Assembly: GCF_016917755.1 (NCBI RefSeq)
Contig: NZ_CP070326.1
Coordinates: forward strand, 2,728,001-2,792,000
Length of the DNA stretch: 64,000 bases
Reading direction: 5' to 3'
Source: Streptomyces noursei
GTDB taxonomy: Bacteria; Actinomycetota; Actinomycetes; Streptomycetales; Streptomycetaceae
Shown here: positions 26,746 through 35,221 of the stretch, piece by piece
Numbering within the stretch: the stretch's first letter is position 1
How the letters are laid out: each line of letters begins with the position of its first letter
Program-made: the position numbers and the translations under genes
Notes under the pieces: model-generated
What the model saw: the letters and a program-made list of their open reading frames with translations, nothing else
What the model was told of the DNA's origin: nothing
Databases searched by the model: none

Positions 26746-28116
26746 TCAGTCCTTCCGTGCGGGGCGCGCCGGATCCGGCAGCCCCAAGTGGGAGCGCAGG
26801 GTGGTCCCGGTGTATTCCGTGCGGTGGACGCCGCGCTCCTGGAGCAGCGGAACGACCCGCTCCACGAACGGGTCGAGCCCGTCGGGCGTGAGGTGCGGCA
26901 CCAGGATGAAGCCGTCGGCGGCGTCGCTCTGCACGAAGTGGTCCATCTCGCGGGCGACGCTGTCCGGGGTGCCGACGAAGGACTGCCGCCCGGTGGTCTC
27001 GATGACGGTCTCCCGGATGGACAGCCCCTTGGCGCGGGAGAGCGCCCGCCACCGGTCGGCGACGGCCTGCGGGTCGGCGATCCGGACCCGGCCCTGGGCC
27101 AGCTCGCCGTGCGGATCCGGGTCGATGTCCGGCAGCGGCCCGTCCGGGTCGTAGGAGGACAGGTCCACGCCCCAGACCTGCTCCAGGGTGAGCAGCGCGG
27201 TCTGCGGGGAGACCTGCTGCCGGCGGATCTCGACGGCCCGCTCCTGGGCCTCGGCGAGGGTGTCGCCGAGGACGAAGGTGACACCCGGCATGATCTTGAG
27301 GTCCTCGGGCCGCCGCCCGTACGCCGGGAGCCGGCGCTTGACGTCCGCGTAGAAGGCCCGGCCGGCCTCCGGCCCGCTGTGCCGGGTGAAGATCACGTCG
27401 GCGGCGGAGGCGGCGAACTCCCGGCCCTCGGCGGAGTCCCCGGCCTGGATGACGACGGGGTGGCCCTGCGGGCTGCGCGCGACGCCGAACTCACCGCGGA
27501 CGACGAAGTGCCGGCCGCTGTGGTCCACCCGGCGCGGCGGCCCGCCGGCCGGCCCGGAGTCCCACAACGCGCGTGCGGTGGCGAGGAATTCGGCGGCGCG
27601 GGTGTAGCGGTCGGCGTGGTCGAGATAGCCGCCGCGCCGGAAGTTCTCCCCGGTGAAGGCGTCGGAGGTGGTGACGATGTTCCAGGCGGCCCGGCCGCCG
27701 CTGAGGTGGTCCAGGGAGGCGAACCGGCGGGCGAGTTCGTAGGGCTCGTTGAAGGTGGCGCTGACCGTGCCGGCCAGGCCCAGCCGCTCGGTGACCGCCG
27801 CCAGGGCGTTCAGCACGGTGAGCGACTCGGGCCGGCCGAGCACGTCGAGGTCGTGGATCCGGCCCTTGTGCTCGCGCAGCCGCAGCCCCTCGGCCAGGAA
27901 GAAGAAGTCGAACAGTCCGCGCTCCGCGGTCCGCGCCAGATGCACGAAGGAGGCGAAGTCGATCTGGCTCCCGAGGGAGGAGCCGGGCGAAGTCCCGCCC
28001 GCCGGGGTGGTGGTCGGACGGCCGGTGGGCGGGTCGGCCCAGACGGTGGTGTTGTTGACGCCGGGGAAGTGCGCGGCGAGGTGGATCTGCTTGCGGGGAC
28101 GGGGGTCGGGGCTCAT
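26746..28116 (-). CDS. NtaA/SnaA/DszA-type flavin monooxygenase
   Basis: The 456-aa LLM-fold, FMNH2-dependent monooxygenase shows the family's PGVNNTTVWADP N-terminus, FFFLAEGL, VSATFNEPYELARRFASLDHLSGGRAAWNIVTT and the flavin-site VIQAGDSAEGREFAA. The family includes nitrilotriacetate, dibenzothiophene-sulfone and S-alkylcysteine (YtnJ/CmoJ) oxygenases. The amino-acid-type transporter and acetyltransferase of this locus point to the last, namely C-S cleavage of an N-acetylated thioether amino acid (inference). It needs reduced flavin from a separate reductase. Its start overlaps the upstream LLM stop in ATGA. Confidence 0.88.
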   Translation of the reverse strand: MSPDPRPRKQIHLAAHFPGVNNTTVWADPPTGRPTTTPAGGTSPGSSLGSQIDFASFVHLARTAERGLFDFFFLAEGLRLREHKGRIHDLDVLGRPESLTVLNALAAVTERLGLAGTVSATFNEPYELARRFASLDHLSGGRAAWNIVTTSDAFTGENFRRGGYLDHADRYTRAAEFLATARALWDSGPAGGPPRRVDHSGRHFVVRGEFGVARSPQGHPVVIQAGDSAEGREFAASAADVIFTRHSGPEAGRAFYADVKRRLPAYGRRPEDLKIMPGVTFVLGDTLAEAQERAVEIRRQQVSPQTALLTLEQVWGVDLSSYDPDGPLPDIDPDPHGELAQGRVRIADPQAVADRWRALSRAKGLSIRETVIETTGRQSFVGTPDSVAREMDHFVQSDAADGFILVPHLTPDGLDPFVERVVPLLQERGVHRTEYTGTTLRSHLGLPDPARPARKD

Positions 28117-29282
28117 CGGGCGGCCTCCCGGGCGAGGGCGTAGATACTGGCGGGGCGCGGCAGACCGAGGTGCTCGCGCAGGGTCGTGCCCTCGTAGGAG
28201 CGACGGAGCAGGCCGCGCTCCCGAAGGAGCGGGACGGTGCCCTCGACGAACCGGGCCAGGTCCCGTACGGGGTCGGCGAGGCGCAGGTGGAAGCCGTCCG
28301 CGACGCCCTGGGCGAACCAGTCGCCGAGCAGGGCGGCGAGCCCGGCGGCGTCGCCGGACGACTCCAGCTCGACGGGCAGCGAGGCCAGCACCAGCGGCCC
28401 GCCGGGGGCGCGGCCGTGCGCCCGGGCGCGGGCGAGCAGGTCGGCGCGGGCGGCGCCGGCGGTCTGCGGATCCTCGGCCCTGACCAGCGCGACATCGGCC
28501 CGGGCGGCGGCCACCTCCCGGCGGGCCCCTTCCCCGAGTTCCCGACTTCTCCCCCGCTCCCGGCTCCCCCCGCGCGGCGGGACCCCCACGTGCGGGAGGT
28601 CCCCGGTGCCCGGGGAGGGACCCCCGTCCGGCCCGTCGGTCTCCCCGGTCACATCGACGACGGTCACCGGGCGGCCCTGCGGCGGCCGGGGGACGATGGA
28701 CGGCCCGCGGACCGAGAAGGCGCGGCCGGTGAAGTCGACGTGGTGGAGCTTGGCGCGGTCCACGAAGCGGCCGGTGGCCCGGTCGCGGATCTCCGCGTCG
28801 TCCTCCCAGCTGTCCCACAGCCGCCCGACGACGTCGGCGACCTCGCCGGCCTCCGACCAGACCTCGGCGGGCGAGGCGGCCGGATGGGGGTCCTTCCCTG
28901 TTCGAGCGAAGCCGAGAACTTGGGGGCGCCCGACGAGCGCGGCCTCGGCCTCGGTGGTGGACACCTCCACCGTCCAGCCGGCCCGGCCGCGGCTGACCCA
29001 GTCCAGGGTCGCCACGGCGGTGGAGACGTGGAACGGCTCGGTGTGGGTGGTGGTCACCGTGGGGACCAGGCCGATCCGTTCGGTGTCCGGGGCGATCCGG
29101 GCGAGCACCGCGAGGGCGTCCGGGCCGGGGCCGCCGAACCGGTCGCCGAGGGTGACGAAGTCCAGGGTGCCGTGTTCGGCGAGCCGGGCGAGGGCGGTGT
29201 AGTGGGCGGCGTCGTGGCGGGGCGGGACGCCCGGGGCGTCCAGCGCGACGGCCAGCCGCGGCGGGTGGTGCGGTTCGGGCAT
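28113..29282 (-). CDS. LLM-class flavin-dependent oxidoreductase with inserts
   Basis: The 389-aa luciferase-like protein begins PPRLAVALDAPG and includes FVTLGDRFGGPGPDALAVLARIAPDTERIGLVPTV-like TIM-barrel strands and SRGRAGWTVEVST. The C-terminal VEGTVPLLRERGLLRRSYEGTTLREHLGL parallels the next gene's ending, so the two are distant paralogues. Two stretches look inserted. VLGFARTGKDP comes from the type A repeat (28886-28925), and a Gly/Arg/Pro-rich stretch of about 40 residues (encoded near 28527-28640) replaces the usual short linker. Whether the enzyme is still active is uncertain. The role may parallel YtmO/CmoO sulfoxidation (inference). Confidence 0.8.
   Translation of the reverse strand: MPEPHHPPRLAVALDAPGVPPRHDAAHYTALARLAEHGTLDFVTLGDRFGGPGPDALAVLARIAPDTERIGLVPTVTTTHTEPFHVSTAVATLDWVSRGRAGWTVEVSTTEAEAALVGRPQVLGFARTGKDPHPAASPAEVWSEAGEVADVVGRLWDSWEDDAEIRDRATGRFVDRAKLHHVDFTGRAFSVRGPSIVPRPPQGRPVTVVDVTGETDGPDGGPSPGTGDLPHVGVPPRGGSRERGRSRELGEGARREVAAARADVALVRAEDPQTAGAARADLLARARAHGRAPGGPLVLASLPVELESSGDAAGLAALLGDWFAQGVADGFHLRLADPVRDLARFVEGTVPLLRERGLLRRSYEGTTLREHLGLPRPASIYALAREAAR
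28886..28925 (-). repeat. Interspersed repeat, type A, inside LLM gene
   Basis: This 40-bp block matches 14826-14865 at 34 of 40 positions, sharing G5, CCCTGTTCGAGCG, CGAGAAC and TGGGG. It lies in frame in the monooxygenase gene and in the same orientation on the plus strand as the dnaE2 copy. Confidence 0.7.
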
Positions 29283-29330
29283 GGGGTGGGGCCTTCCTGT
29301 GCGGTACGGGGGTGCCGCCGAAGTGCGTGC

Positions 29331-29364
29331 CTGGGGGCACCTCCCAGCGTTGGCCGGGGGAGCG
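29331..29364. repeat. Interspersed repeat, type B, in operon gap
   Basis: CTGGGGGCACCTCCCAG, a short spacer, then GGCCGGGGGAGCG follows the same skeleton as the repeat at 15076-15114. It lies in the 114-bp gap between the binding-protein gene and the first LLM gene and can fold into a hairpin that might attenuate read-through. Confidence 0.6.
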
Positions 29365-29396
29365 ACGAACGGCAGACGGGACGTTGCGGACGGGCC

Positions 29397-30365
29397 CTAG
29401 TCGGCGGTCCTGGGCAGGCCGGGCGGGTTGATCCGCGAGGTCGTCACGGCCTCGCCGGACAGCCCCCAGCGGGCCAGCACCTTGGCGTAGCGGCCGTCGT
29501 CGATGACCTTGCGCAGGGCGGCGGCGTACGCCCCGACCAGGCCGCTGCCCTTGCGGGTGGTGGCGGCGATCTCGCCCTTGAGGTGGGCGCCGCCGCCGGA
29601 GAAGGTGCCGGCGCTCTCGGTCCCGCCGGCGGTGGCGATGTGGTAGGCGACGGTCGGGTTGGGGCCGAAGTAGCCGTCGATCCGGCCCGATTGGAGTGCG
29701 AGGTAGACGTCCGAGGGCTTCTGGAAGTACTTGACGTCCACCGGCTTGCGGCCGGCCCGCTCGTCCTCCTTGCTCCAGTCGAGCAGGATCTTCTCCTGGT
29801 TGGTGCCGGAGCCGACCGCGATGGTCCGGCCCGCCACGTCCGCGGCGCCGCGGACCTTCCAGCCGCTGCCCTTCTTCGTCTCCATGGCCAGCTGGTCGAG
29901 CCGGTAGGTGGCGAAGTCGTACTTGTCCTTGCGCTCCTCGGTCACCGTGACATTGCCGAAGACCGCGTCGAGCTTGCCGCTGTCCAGGCCGACGAAGAGG
30001 TTCTCCCAGGACAGCGGCTCGAAGTGCGGTTTCAGCCCCAGGGTGTCGGCGACGAGGGTGGCCAGGTCCTCCTCGACTCCGATCAGGGTCTTGTCGTCGG
30101 TGGCGTAGAAGCTCAGCGGGGGGCTGCTCTCCGCGCCCACTCCGATCCGCAGTTCGCCGGTGCGCCGGACGGCGGCGGGCACCAGCGCGGCGCTCCTGGG
30201 GTCCTCGGTGCCGCGGACGCGGTGCTGGTCGGGCCCGATGTTGATCTTCGTGCCGGCGTTCCCGACGCCGACCTCCGCGCTCGCCGCGTCACCGCTGCCG
30301 CAGCCGGTGAGCAGGACGGAGCCGGCGGCGAGGGCGAGGGCGGCGGCGAGCGTGCGGCGGATCAC
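29397..30365 (-). CDS. Amino-acid ABC transporter solute-binding lipoprotein
   Basis: The 322-aa precursor has a lipoprotein signal with the lipobox LLTGCGSG (Cys about 20). The cluster-F/SBP family 3 fold has RRTGELRIGVGAESSPPLSF, GVEEDLATLVADTLG, LDSGKLDAVFGNVTVTEERK and DYKFATYR-like segments. It binds polar amino acids or derivatives outside the membrane. Its last residues (TSRINPP) closely resemble those of the second binding protein across the divergent promoter (TSRISPP), so the two are paralogues. It starts at GTG 30365 after AAGGAG. It lies 53 bp downstream of the ATPase gene in the same operon. Confidence 0.88.
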   Translation of the reverse strand: MIRRTLAAALALAAGSVLLTGCGSGDAASAEVGVGNAGTKINIGPDQHRVRGTEDPRSAALVPAAVRRTGELRIGVGAESSPPLSFYATDDKTLIGVEEDLATLVADTLGLKPHFEPLSWENLFVGLDSGKLDAVFGNVTVTEERKDKYDFATYRLDQLAMETKKGSGWKVRGAADVAGRTIAVGSGTNQEKILLDWSKEDERAGRKPVDVKYFQKPSDVYLALQSGRIDGYFGPNPTVAYHIATAGGTESAGTFSGGGAHLKGEIAATTRKGSGLVGAYAAALRKVIDDGRYAKVLARWGLSGEAVTTSRINPPGLPRTAD

Positions 30366-30418
30366 GGGGGATCTCCTTCGGAACGGTACGGGCGGTGCGG
30401 CGGGCGCGGCGGACACGG

Positions 30419-31180
30419 TCACAGGACCTTGGAGAGGAAGGAGCGGGTGCGCTCGTGGCGCGGGTGGTCGAGCACCTGCGCGGGCGGGCCCTGCTCGACG
30501 ATCCGCCCGCCGTCCATGAAGACGACGGTGTCGGCGACCTCGCGGGCGAAGCCGATCTCATGGGTGACGACGATCATGGTGGTGCCCTGGTGCGCCAAGT
30601 CCTTGATGACGTCCAGGACTTCCCCGACCAGCTCGGGGTCGAGCGCCGAGGTCGGCTCGTCGAAGAGCAGCAGCTTGGGTTCCAGGGCGAGCGCCCGGGC
30701 GATGGCGACCCGCTGCTGCTGTCCGCCGGAGAGCTGCCGGGGATAGGCGTCCGCCTTCTCCGCCAGGCCCACCCGCGTGAGCAGCCGGCGGGCGGTGGCC
30801 TCGGCCTCCTTGCGCGGGCGGCGCTGCACCGCCAGCGGCGCCTCGACGAGGTTCTCCAGCACCGTCAGATGGGGGAAGAGGTTGAAGTTCTGGAAGACGA
30901 ACCCGATCCCGGTGCGCTGCTTGAGGATCTCCCGTTCCCGCAGCTCGTACAGCCTGTCGCCGGACTTCCGGTAGCCGACCAGCGCCCCGTCCACGCTGAT
31001 CCAGCCGCGGTCGACCTTCTCCAGGTGGTTGATGGTGCGCAGCAGCGTGGACTTGCCCGACCCGGACGGGCCGAGCACCACCGTCACCCGGCCGGCCGCG
31101 ACCTCCAGGTCGATGCCGCGCAGCACCTCGACGGAACCGAAGCTCTTGTGGACGGAACGGATCTCGACCATTGCGCTCAT
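30419..31180 (-). CDS. Amino-acid ABC transporter ATPase
   Basis: The 253-aa polar amino-acid importer ATPase of the GlnQ/HisP/TcyN type has Walker A GPSGSGKST, a Q-loop FQNFNLFPHLTV, the signature LSGGQQQR, Walker B LLLFDEPTSALD and an H-loop VTHEIGFA, all intact. It is the only ATPase in the locus and must serve both permeases. Its start overlaps the upstream permease stop in ATGA. By family it works with two TM subunits and an SBP to import amino acids such as cystine or S-substituted cysteines. Confidence 0.92.
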   Translation of the reverse strand: MSAMVEIRSVHKSFGSVEVLRGIDLEVAAGRVTVVLGPSGSGKSTLLRTINHLEKVDRGWISVDGALVGYRKSGDRLYELREREILKQRTGIGFVFQNFNLFPHLTVLENLVEAPLAVQRRPRKEAEATARRLLTRVGLAEKADAYPRQLSGGQQQRVAIARALALEPKLLLFDEPTSALDPELVGEVLDVIKDLAHQGTTMIVVTHEIGFAREVADTVVFMDGGRIVEQGPPAQVLDHPRHERTRSFLSKVL

Positions 31181-32109
31181 CGCGCGGCCCCCTTGGCGTA
31201 GTGGCGTTCGACGTAGTGCTGGAGGACGGAGAGCACGGTGGTGAGGAGGATGTACCAGGCGGTGGCGACCATCAGCAGGGGCACCACCCGGCCGTTGCGT
31301 CCGTAGACGACCTGGACCTGGTAGAAGAGTTCGCCGATCGCCATCACCGAGACGATCGAGGTGCCCTTGAAGAGGGAGATCACCTCGTTGGTGGCGTTCG
31401 GCAGGATCGAGCGCATCGCCTGCGGCAGCACGATCCGGCGCAGTCGGCGGGCCCGCGGCAGGCCGAGCGCGGCGGCGGCCTCCAACTGGCCGGCGTCCAC
31501 GGCCTGCACACCGGCCCGGACGATCTCGGCGGCGTAGGCGGCCTGGTGCAGCGCCAGCCCGAGCACCGCCGCGCCCATCGCGCCGACCAGCCCCATGGTG
31601 TCGAAGTGGAAGAGGCCGGGGCCGAACGGGATCCCGAAGTCCAACCGCTTGTAGAGATAGGCGAGGTTGAACCAGAACAGCAGCTGGACGATGAGCGGGA
31701 TGGACCGGAAGGCCCAGATGTAGCCGAAGGCCACCCAGCGCAGGAACGGGCTGGCGGACAGCCGCATCAGGGCCAGCACCAGGCCCAGCGCGAAGCCGAG
31801 GGCGGTGCCGTAGACGGTGAGTTGGAGGGTGGTCCCGACCGACTTGAGGATCGTTCCGTTGGCGAAGAACCGGGCGAACACCCCCCATTCCCAGGCGGGG
31901 TTGGTGATCAGACCGTGCGCGAACTGGGCGAGCAGCACCGCGGTCACCGCCACCCCCGCCCAGCGCCAGGGATGGCGCACGGGGACGACCTTCAGGTCCG
32001 CCGGGTCGTCGGCCCCCGGTGGCCCGGCGCGCCGCGGGGCGGGGCGGGCGGTCGCGGCCGGTCCGGCGGGGGGATCGCCGGTGACGGCGGGATCACTGGT
32101 CAACGGCAT
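31177..32109 (-). CDS. Amino-acid ABC transporter permease (second)
   Basis: The 310-aa HisM/GlnP-type permease has a Pro/Ala-rich cytoplasmic N-terminus of about 50 residues and then five or so membrane helices. It shows the BPD transporter EAA-loop region QLEAAAALGLPRARRLRRIVLPQAMR, where the G and the conserved RRIVLPQA pattern contact the ATPase. FRSIPLIVQLLFWFNLAYLY is typical of the family. It shares clear similarity with the first permease of the operon, suggesting that the two form a heterodimer. It overlaps the preceding FAD-protein gene by 17 bp and the ATPase gene by 4. Confidence 0.9.
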   Translation of the reverse strand: MPLTSDPAVTGDPPAGPAATARPAPRRAGPPGADDPADLKVVPVRHPWRWAGVAVTAVLLAQFAHGLITNPAWEWGVFARFFANGTILKSVGTTLQLTVYGTALGFALGLVLALMRLSASPFLRWVAFGYIWAFRSIPLIVQLLFWFNLAYLYKRLDFGIPFGPGLFHFDTMGLVGAMGAAVLGLALHQAAYAAEIVRAGVQAVDAGQLEAAAALGLPRARRLRRIVLPQAMRSILPNATNEVISLFKGTSIVSVMAIGELFYQVQVVYGRNGRVVPLLMVATAWYILLTTVLSVLQHYVERHYAKGAAR

Positions 32110-33991
32110 GGTCAGTCCTCGGGGTGAGTGCGGGGACCGGGACCGGTGGGGCGGTGCGGTCGCGGAGGAAGGTGAGCAGGGCCCGCGCGGTCGCGTCGTT
32201 CTGCCGGAAGGCGGGCGCGTTGGTGCGGGGGCGGGCGAAGGCGCCACCGGCGCGGGCGTCGGTGTGCGGGCCGAGCGCGAACCGGCGCGGGTGCGGACGG
32301 CCGGCCCGGTCCAGGATCCGGCCGTCGGCCGGGTCGACGGCCAGCAGACCGCCGGCCGTGGCACGGGCGCCGTCGGCCTGCAGGGCGTGCAGCAGCCGGT
32401 CCCGGGTGCGGGCCACGGACGGTTCCGGCAGCCGCGCCTCCACCAGCGCCCGGGCCTCGGTCCGCTCCCCCGGCACGCTGACGGACTCGGCGCGGAACAC
32501 CCCGCGGGCCTCGTCGGCGGTGACGGTGAGGCCGGCGCCCAGGAAGCGCACCACCCCGGCCCGGGACAGCGCCAGCAGCTGCCGCAGCCGGGGCCCGGGC
32601 GGCCCGGAGGCGAGGAAGCTGAAGAAGCCGTGCCACCAGGGCCCGTGGTCGCCGAGCCGGGTCAGCTGGCCGTAGACCGACAGCAGCGCGAGGAAGACCG
32701 CCAGGTCGGGGCTGTACGCGGGGTCGTGCCGGCGCGCCAGGTCGGCCTCGATGTGGCCGCGCAACCCCGCCTGGAGGGCCGCGCCGTCGGCGTAGCGGAT
32801 GCCGTCCAACGGGTGGTCCAGCACCTCCAGGTCGAGTCGGTCGGCCGGGTCGGGGACGGCGGCGCGGACCAGCGCCTGGAGGGCGGCCCCGCCCGGTTCG
32901 CCGGCGGCATACTCCTCCTCGAAGTCCGGCCACGCCATCCGGGTGCGCGCGGGGTGCGCGGTGAACAGCCGGTGGTAGTGCGCGAAGCCCAACTCCTTGT
33001 CGATCAGCGGCCGGACGTCCCGGTCGAAGTCGATCCCCCCGGGGCGGGCGAGCAGCGCCTCGACCTCGGCGGGCCCGAAGAACCGTGGCAGCGGGGGCCG
33101 TTCGCCGGACGGCGGGTAGCCGATCTTGGAGTGGTAGGGGACGCCGCGCCGGGACCCGACGTGCAGCACCGGTTCGCGGCCGGAGGGGTGGTAGGTCAAG
33201 GCGCCGTCGCGGCCGGTGGTGTACCTCCCGCCGCGCCCCTCGGTCAGCAGCACCATCAGGTCGACGAAGGCCAGCCCGAAGCCGCGCACCAGCACCGGTT
33301 CACCGGGCCGCAGCGCACCCAGGTCGCTGTCGGCGGTGAACGCCGGCGGCAGGTACGTCAGCCCGTGCCGGGCCGCGAACCCGGCGAACTCCCGGTCCTG
33401 TGCGGCCGGTTGGGACTCCAGATGGCCCAGTGTCAGCACCACCAGGTCGGCGAGGAGCGGGGCGCGGCGGCCCGCCAGCCACACCCGCTGGCGCCCCTCG
33501 CGCGGCCCGGAGACCCGCAGCGCGGTGGCCCGGTGCTCGTGCACGGCGACCCGGGGCGGCAGCGCGGCCACCGCGTCCTCGTGGACCCAGCGCAGATAGC
33601 CGCTGAGCAGCCGCCGGCCGGCGAAGTCCCGCGGGCCCAGCGCCGCCACGGCGTCGGCGAGGCCGGGCGGGGCGGGGCGCTCCCCGTCCCGCACCGCGCG
33701 GGCCCACGCGGCGAGCGAGGGGCCGGGCCGCACCGGACCGGCCTGCTCGACGGTCTCGTCGGTGAACATGGTGACGTCCTCGGCCGTGGAGTTCATCCAC
33801 AGCAGCGGGGACTGCTCATGGCGCCAGATCCGGCCGCCGCCGGGCGGGTGCGGATCAACCAGGTGCAGGTCCAGGGGCGCATCGCCCCACAGCTCGGGGG
33901 CGTTGGCGGCGATCCGCTCCAGCACCCCGGTGCCCCGCGGGCCGGCGCCCACGATCACCACGGACGGCCGGCGGGGGTTCGACGCGCTCAC
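32093..33991 (-). CDS. FAD/NAD(P)-binding protein, flavin monooxygenase-like
   Basis: The 632-aa protein begins with a Rossmann dinucleotide fold, VVIVGAGPRGTGVLERIA (about residues 10-27), followed by DLHLVDPHPPGGGRIWR and LLWMNSTAEDVTMFTD. This is the PF13454-like FAD/NAD(P)-binding family, related in outline to N-hydroxylating and HpnW-type oxidoreductases. A second nucleotide-type stretch is near PVLVRGFGLAFVDLMVLL. The substrate is unknown. Its position between two permease genes, with GTGA and 17-bp overlaps, ties it to metabolism of the imported compound, perhaps an extra S- or N-oxidation. It has no counterpart in the B. subtilis ytm operon. Confidence 0.8.
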   Translation of the reverse strand: MSASNPRRPSVVIVGAGPRGTGVLERIAANAPELWGDAPLDLHLVDPHPPGGGRIWRHEQSPLLWMNSTAEDVTMFTDETVEQAGPVRPGPSLAAWARAVRDGERPAPPGLADAVAALGPRDFAGRRLLSGYLRWVHEDAVAALPPRVAVHEHRATALRVSGPREGRQRVWLAGRRAPLLADLVVLTLGHLESQPAAQDREFAGFAARHGLTYLPPAFTADSDLGALRPGEPVLVRGFGLAFVDLMVLLTEGRGGRYTTGRDGALTYHPSGREPVLHVGSRRGVPYHSKIGYPPSGERPPLPRFFGPAEVEALLARPGGIDFDRDVRPLIDKELGFAHYHRLFTAHPARTRMAWPDFEEEYAAGEPGGAALQALVRAAVPDPADRLDLEVLDHPLDGIRYADGAALQAGLRGHIEADLARRHDPAYSPDLAVFLALLSVYGQLTRLGDHGPWWHGFFSFLASGPPGPRLRQLLALSRAGVVRFLGAGLTVTADEARGVFRAESVSVPGERTEARALVEARLPEPSVARTRDRLLHALQADGARATAGGLLAVDPADGRILDRAGRPHPRRFALGPHTDARAGGAFARPRTNAPAFRQNDATARALLTFLRDRTAPPVPVPALTPRTDHAVDQ

Positions 33992-34851
33992 CGGGCACCG
34001 GCCGTCCCGCGGGCGTAGTGCCGCTCGACGTGGCGCTGACCGACACTGAGGACCGAGGTGACCAGGACGTACCAGAGGGTCGCCACCAGCAGCAGCGGGA
34101 TGACCTGATAGGTGCGGTGGTAGACCAACTGGACGGAGTAGAGCAGATCCTGGACGGCGATGACGCTGACGATGGAGGTGCCCTTGAGGGTGCCGATCAG
34201 CATGTTCCCGGCCGGTGGCACGATCGACCGCATCGCCTGCGGCAGCACGATCCGACGCAGCCGCCGCCCGGCCCCCAGCCCCAGCGCCTGCGCGGCCTCC
34301 AACTGGCCCTTGTCGACGGAGAGCACACCGCCGCGGACCACCTCCGCGGCGTACGCGGCCTCGTGCAGGGTGAGCCCGATGACCGCGACGGCCACCGGCG
34401 AGAGCAGATCGACGGTCTTGACGCCGAGGACGACCGGGTACAGCGCCCCGATGTTGAACCAGAACAGCAGCTGCACCAGGATCGGCATCGACCGGAACAG
34501 CCAGACGTAGCCCCACCCGATGCCGCGCAGCACGGGGTTGGCGGACAGCCGCAGCACCGCGAGCAGGGTGCCCAGCGCGAAGCCGAGCGCCATCACCACG
34601 GCGGTCAGCCAGAGCGTCAGACCCAGGCCGCGCAGCACGGCGGAGGTCAGGAAGTAGTCGGCGACCACGTCCCACTGGAAGGCGGGGTTGCGGACGACGG
34701 AGACGAGGGCCAGCGCCAGCAGGACGAGGAGGACGGCGGCGGACGCCCACTGGCCGGTGCGGCGGCGCGGCACGATGCGCGGGGCGGCGCGGTCCGGTTC
34801 ACCGGGCGGCGCCGCGGACACGGCGGGGGCGTCAAGGATGTCGGAAGGCAT
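33988..34851 (-). CDS. Amino-acid ABC transporter permease (first)
   Basis: The 287-aa HisM/GlnP-type permease is the promoter-proximal gene of the eight-gene operon. Helices begin near residue 37. FRSMPILVQLLFWFNIGALYP and the EAA loop QLEAAQALGLGAGRRLRRIVLPQAMRS are diagnostic. It is paralogous to the second permease. Start MPSDILDAPA at 34851 is preceded by ACGGAG, and an upstream in-frame ATG would overlap the promoter-proximal leader without a ribosome site. Its stop overlaps the FAD gene start in GTGA. Confidence 0.9.
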   Translation of the reverse strand: MPSDILDAPAVSAAPPGEPDRAAPRIVPRRRTGQWASAAVLLVLLALALVSVVRNPAFQWDVVADYFLTSAVLRGLGLTLWLTAVVMALGFALGTLLAVLRLSANPVLRGIGWGYVWLFRSMPILVQLLFWFNIGALYPVVLGVKTVDLLSPVAVAVIGLTLHEAAYAAEVVRGGVLSVDKGQLEAAQALGLGAGRRLRRIVLPQAMRSIVPPAGNMLIGTLKGTSIVSVIAVQDLLYSVQLVYHRTYQVIPLLLVATLWYVLVTSVLSVGQRHVERHYARGTAGAR

Positions 34852-34947
34852 GCGAAGGCTCCGTGGACGCTTCAGATCGAGCACGGGAGTCGAGCGCCTT
34901 CACACAGGCGGAACGGGTCGCGCCCCTCAGCACGACCGGCCTTCGAG

Positions 34948-34976
34948 GCTATGCGGTGAACACGGCAGGTTGTCAA
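34948..34976 (-). promoter_or_regulatory. Probable promoter of the eight-gene operon
   Basis: On the minus strand TTGACA (34976-34971) is followed after exactly 17 bases by CATAGC (34953-34948). The -35 is a perfect consensus for the principal sigma factor and the -10 is weak. A transcript would start near 34941, about 90 nt before the permease ATG. Confidence 0.6.
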
Positions 34977-35024
34977 GGGGAGTTCGGATGGCGTCCGCGC
35001 GGTGAGCGATGCGTCACTTCGCGG

Positions 35025-35053
35025 TTGACGCGGAAACGGATGCCTGTTCCACT
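35025..35053 (+). promoter_or_regulatory. Possible promoter giving a leaderless leader-peptide mRNA
   Basis: TTGACG (35025-35030), 17 bases, TCCACT (35048-35053) on the plus strand would place the transcription start at or next to the ATG at 35061. No ribosome-binding site precedes that ATG, consistent with a leaderless transcript. The -10 is poor. Confidence 0.4.
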
Positions 35054-35060
35054 TGGTCGC

Positions 35061-35132
35061 ATGTATCCATGGCAGCGGCTGGTCACCCGTGACCACATCG
35101 ACTTCGGTCGCGTGTGGTCGTCGTCCTGTTGA
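35061..35132 (+). CDS. Cysteine-ending leader peptide
   Basis: A 23-codon frame starts MYPW and ends DHIDFGRVWSSSC followed by TGA. The H-I/V-D-x-x-R-V ... C pattern with a terminal Cys is the signature of actinobacterial leader peptides found ahead of sulfur-assimilation and cysteine-related genes. In mycobacteria, ribosome progress through such terminal Cys codons controls downstream expression. The frame lies 234 nt upstream of the acetyltransferase gene, in the same direction, and ends before a C-rich tract. Its presence independently points to sulfur or cysteine control of this locus. It has no Shine-Dalgarno, so leaderless initiation is likely. Confidence 0.85.
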   Translation: MYPWQRLVTRDHIDFGRVWSSSC

Positions 35133-35221
35133 GCTGACCCCCTGCCCTTGAGGCCCGTCGCCGCAGGCCGGGCCGTTCCCGCGGTTCTCGTTCCTTCCCG
35201 CCGCGCGCCTTCACACCTCCA

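Noticed and set aside
34872..35096. A 74-codon minus-strand frame over the divergent promoter region
   Set aside because: It overlaps the predicted promoters and lacks a ribosome site or any family resemblance. No Cys leader peptide signature appears on this strand.
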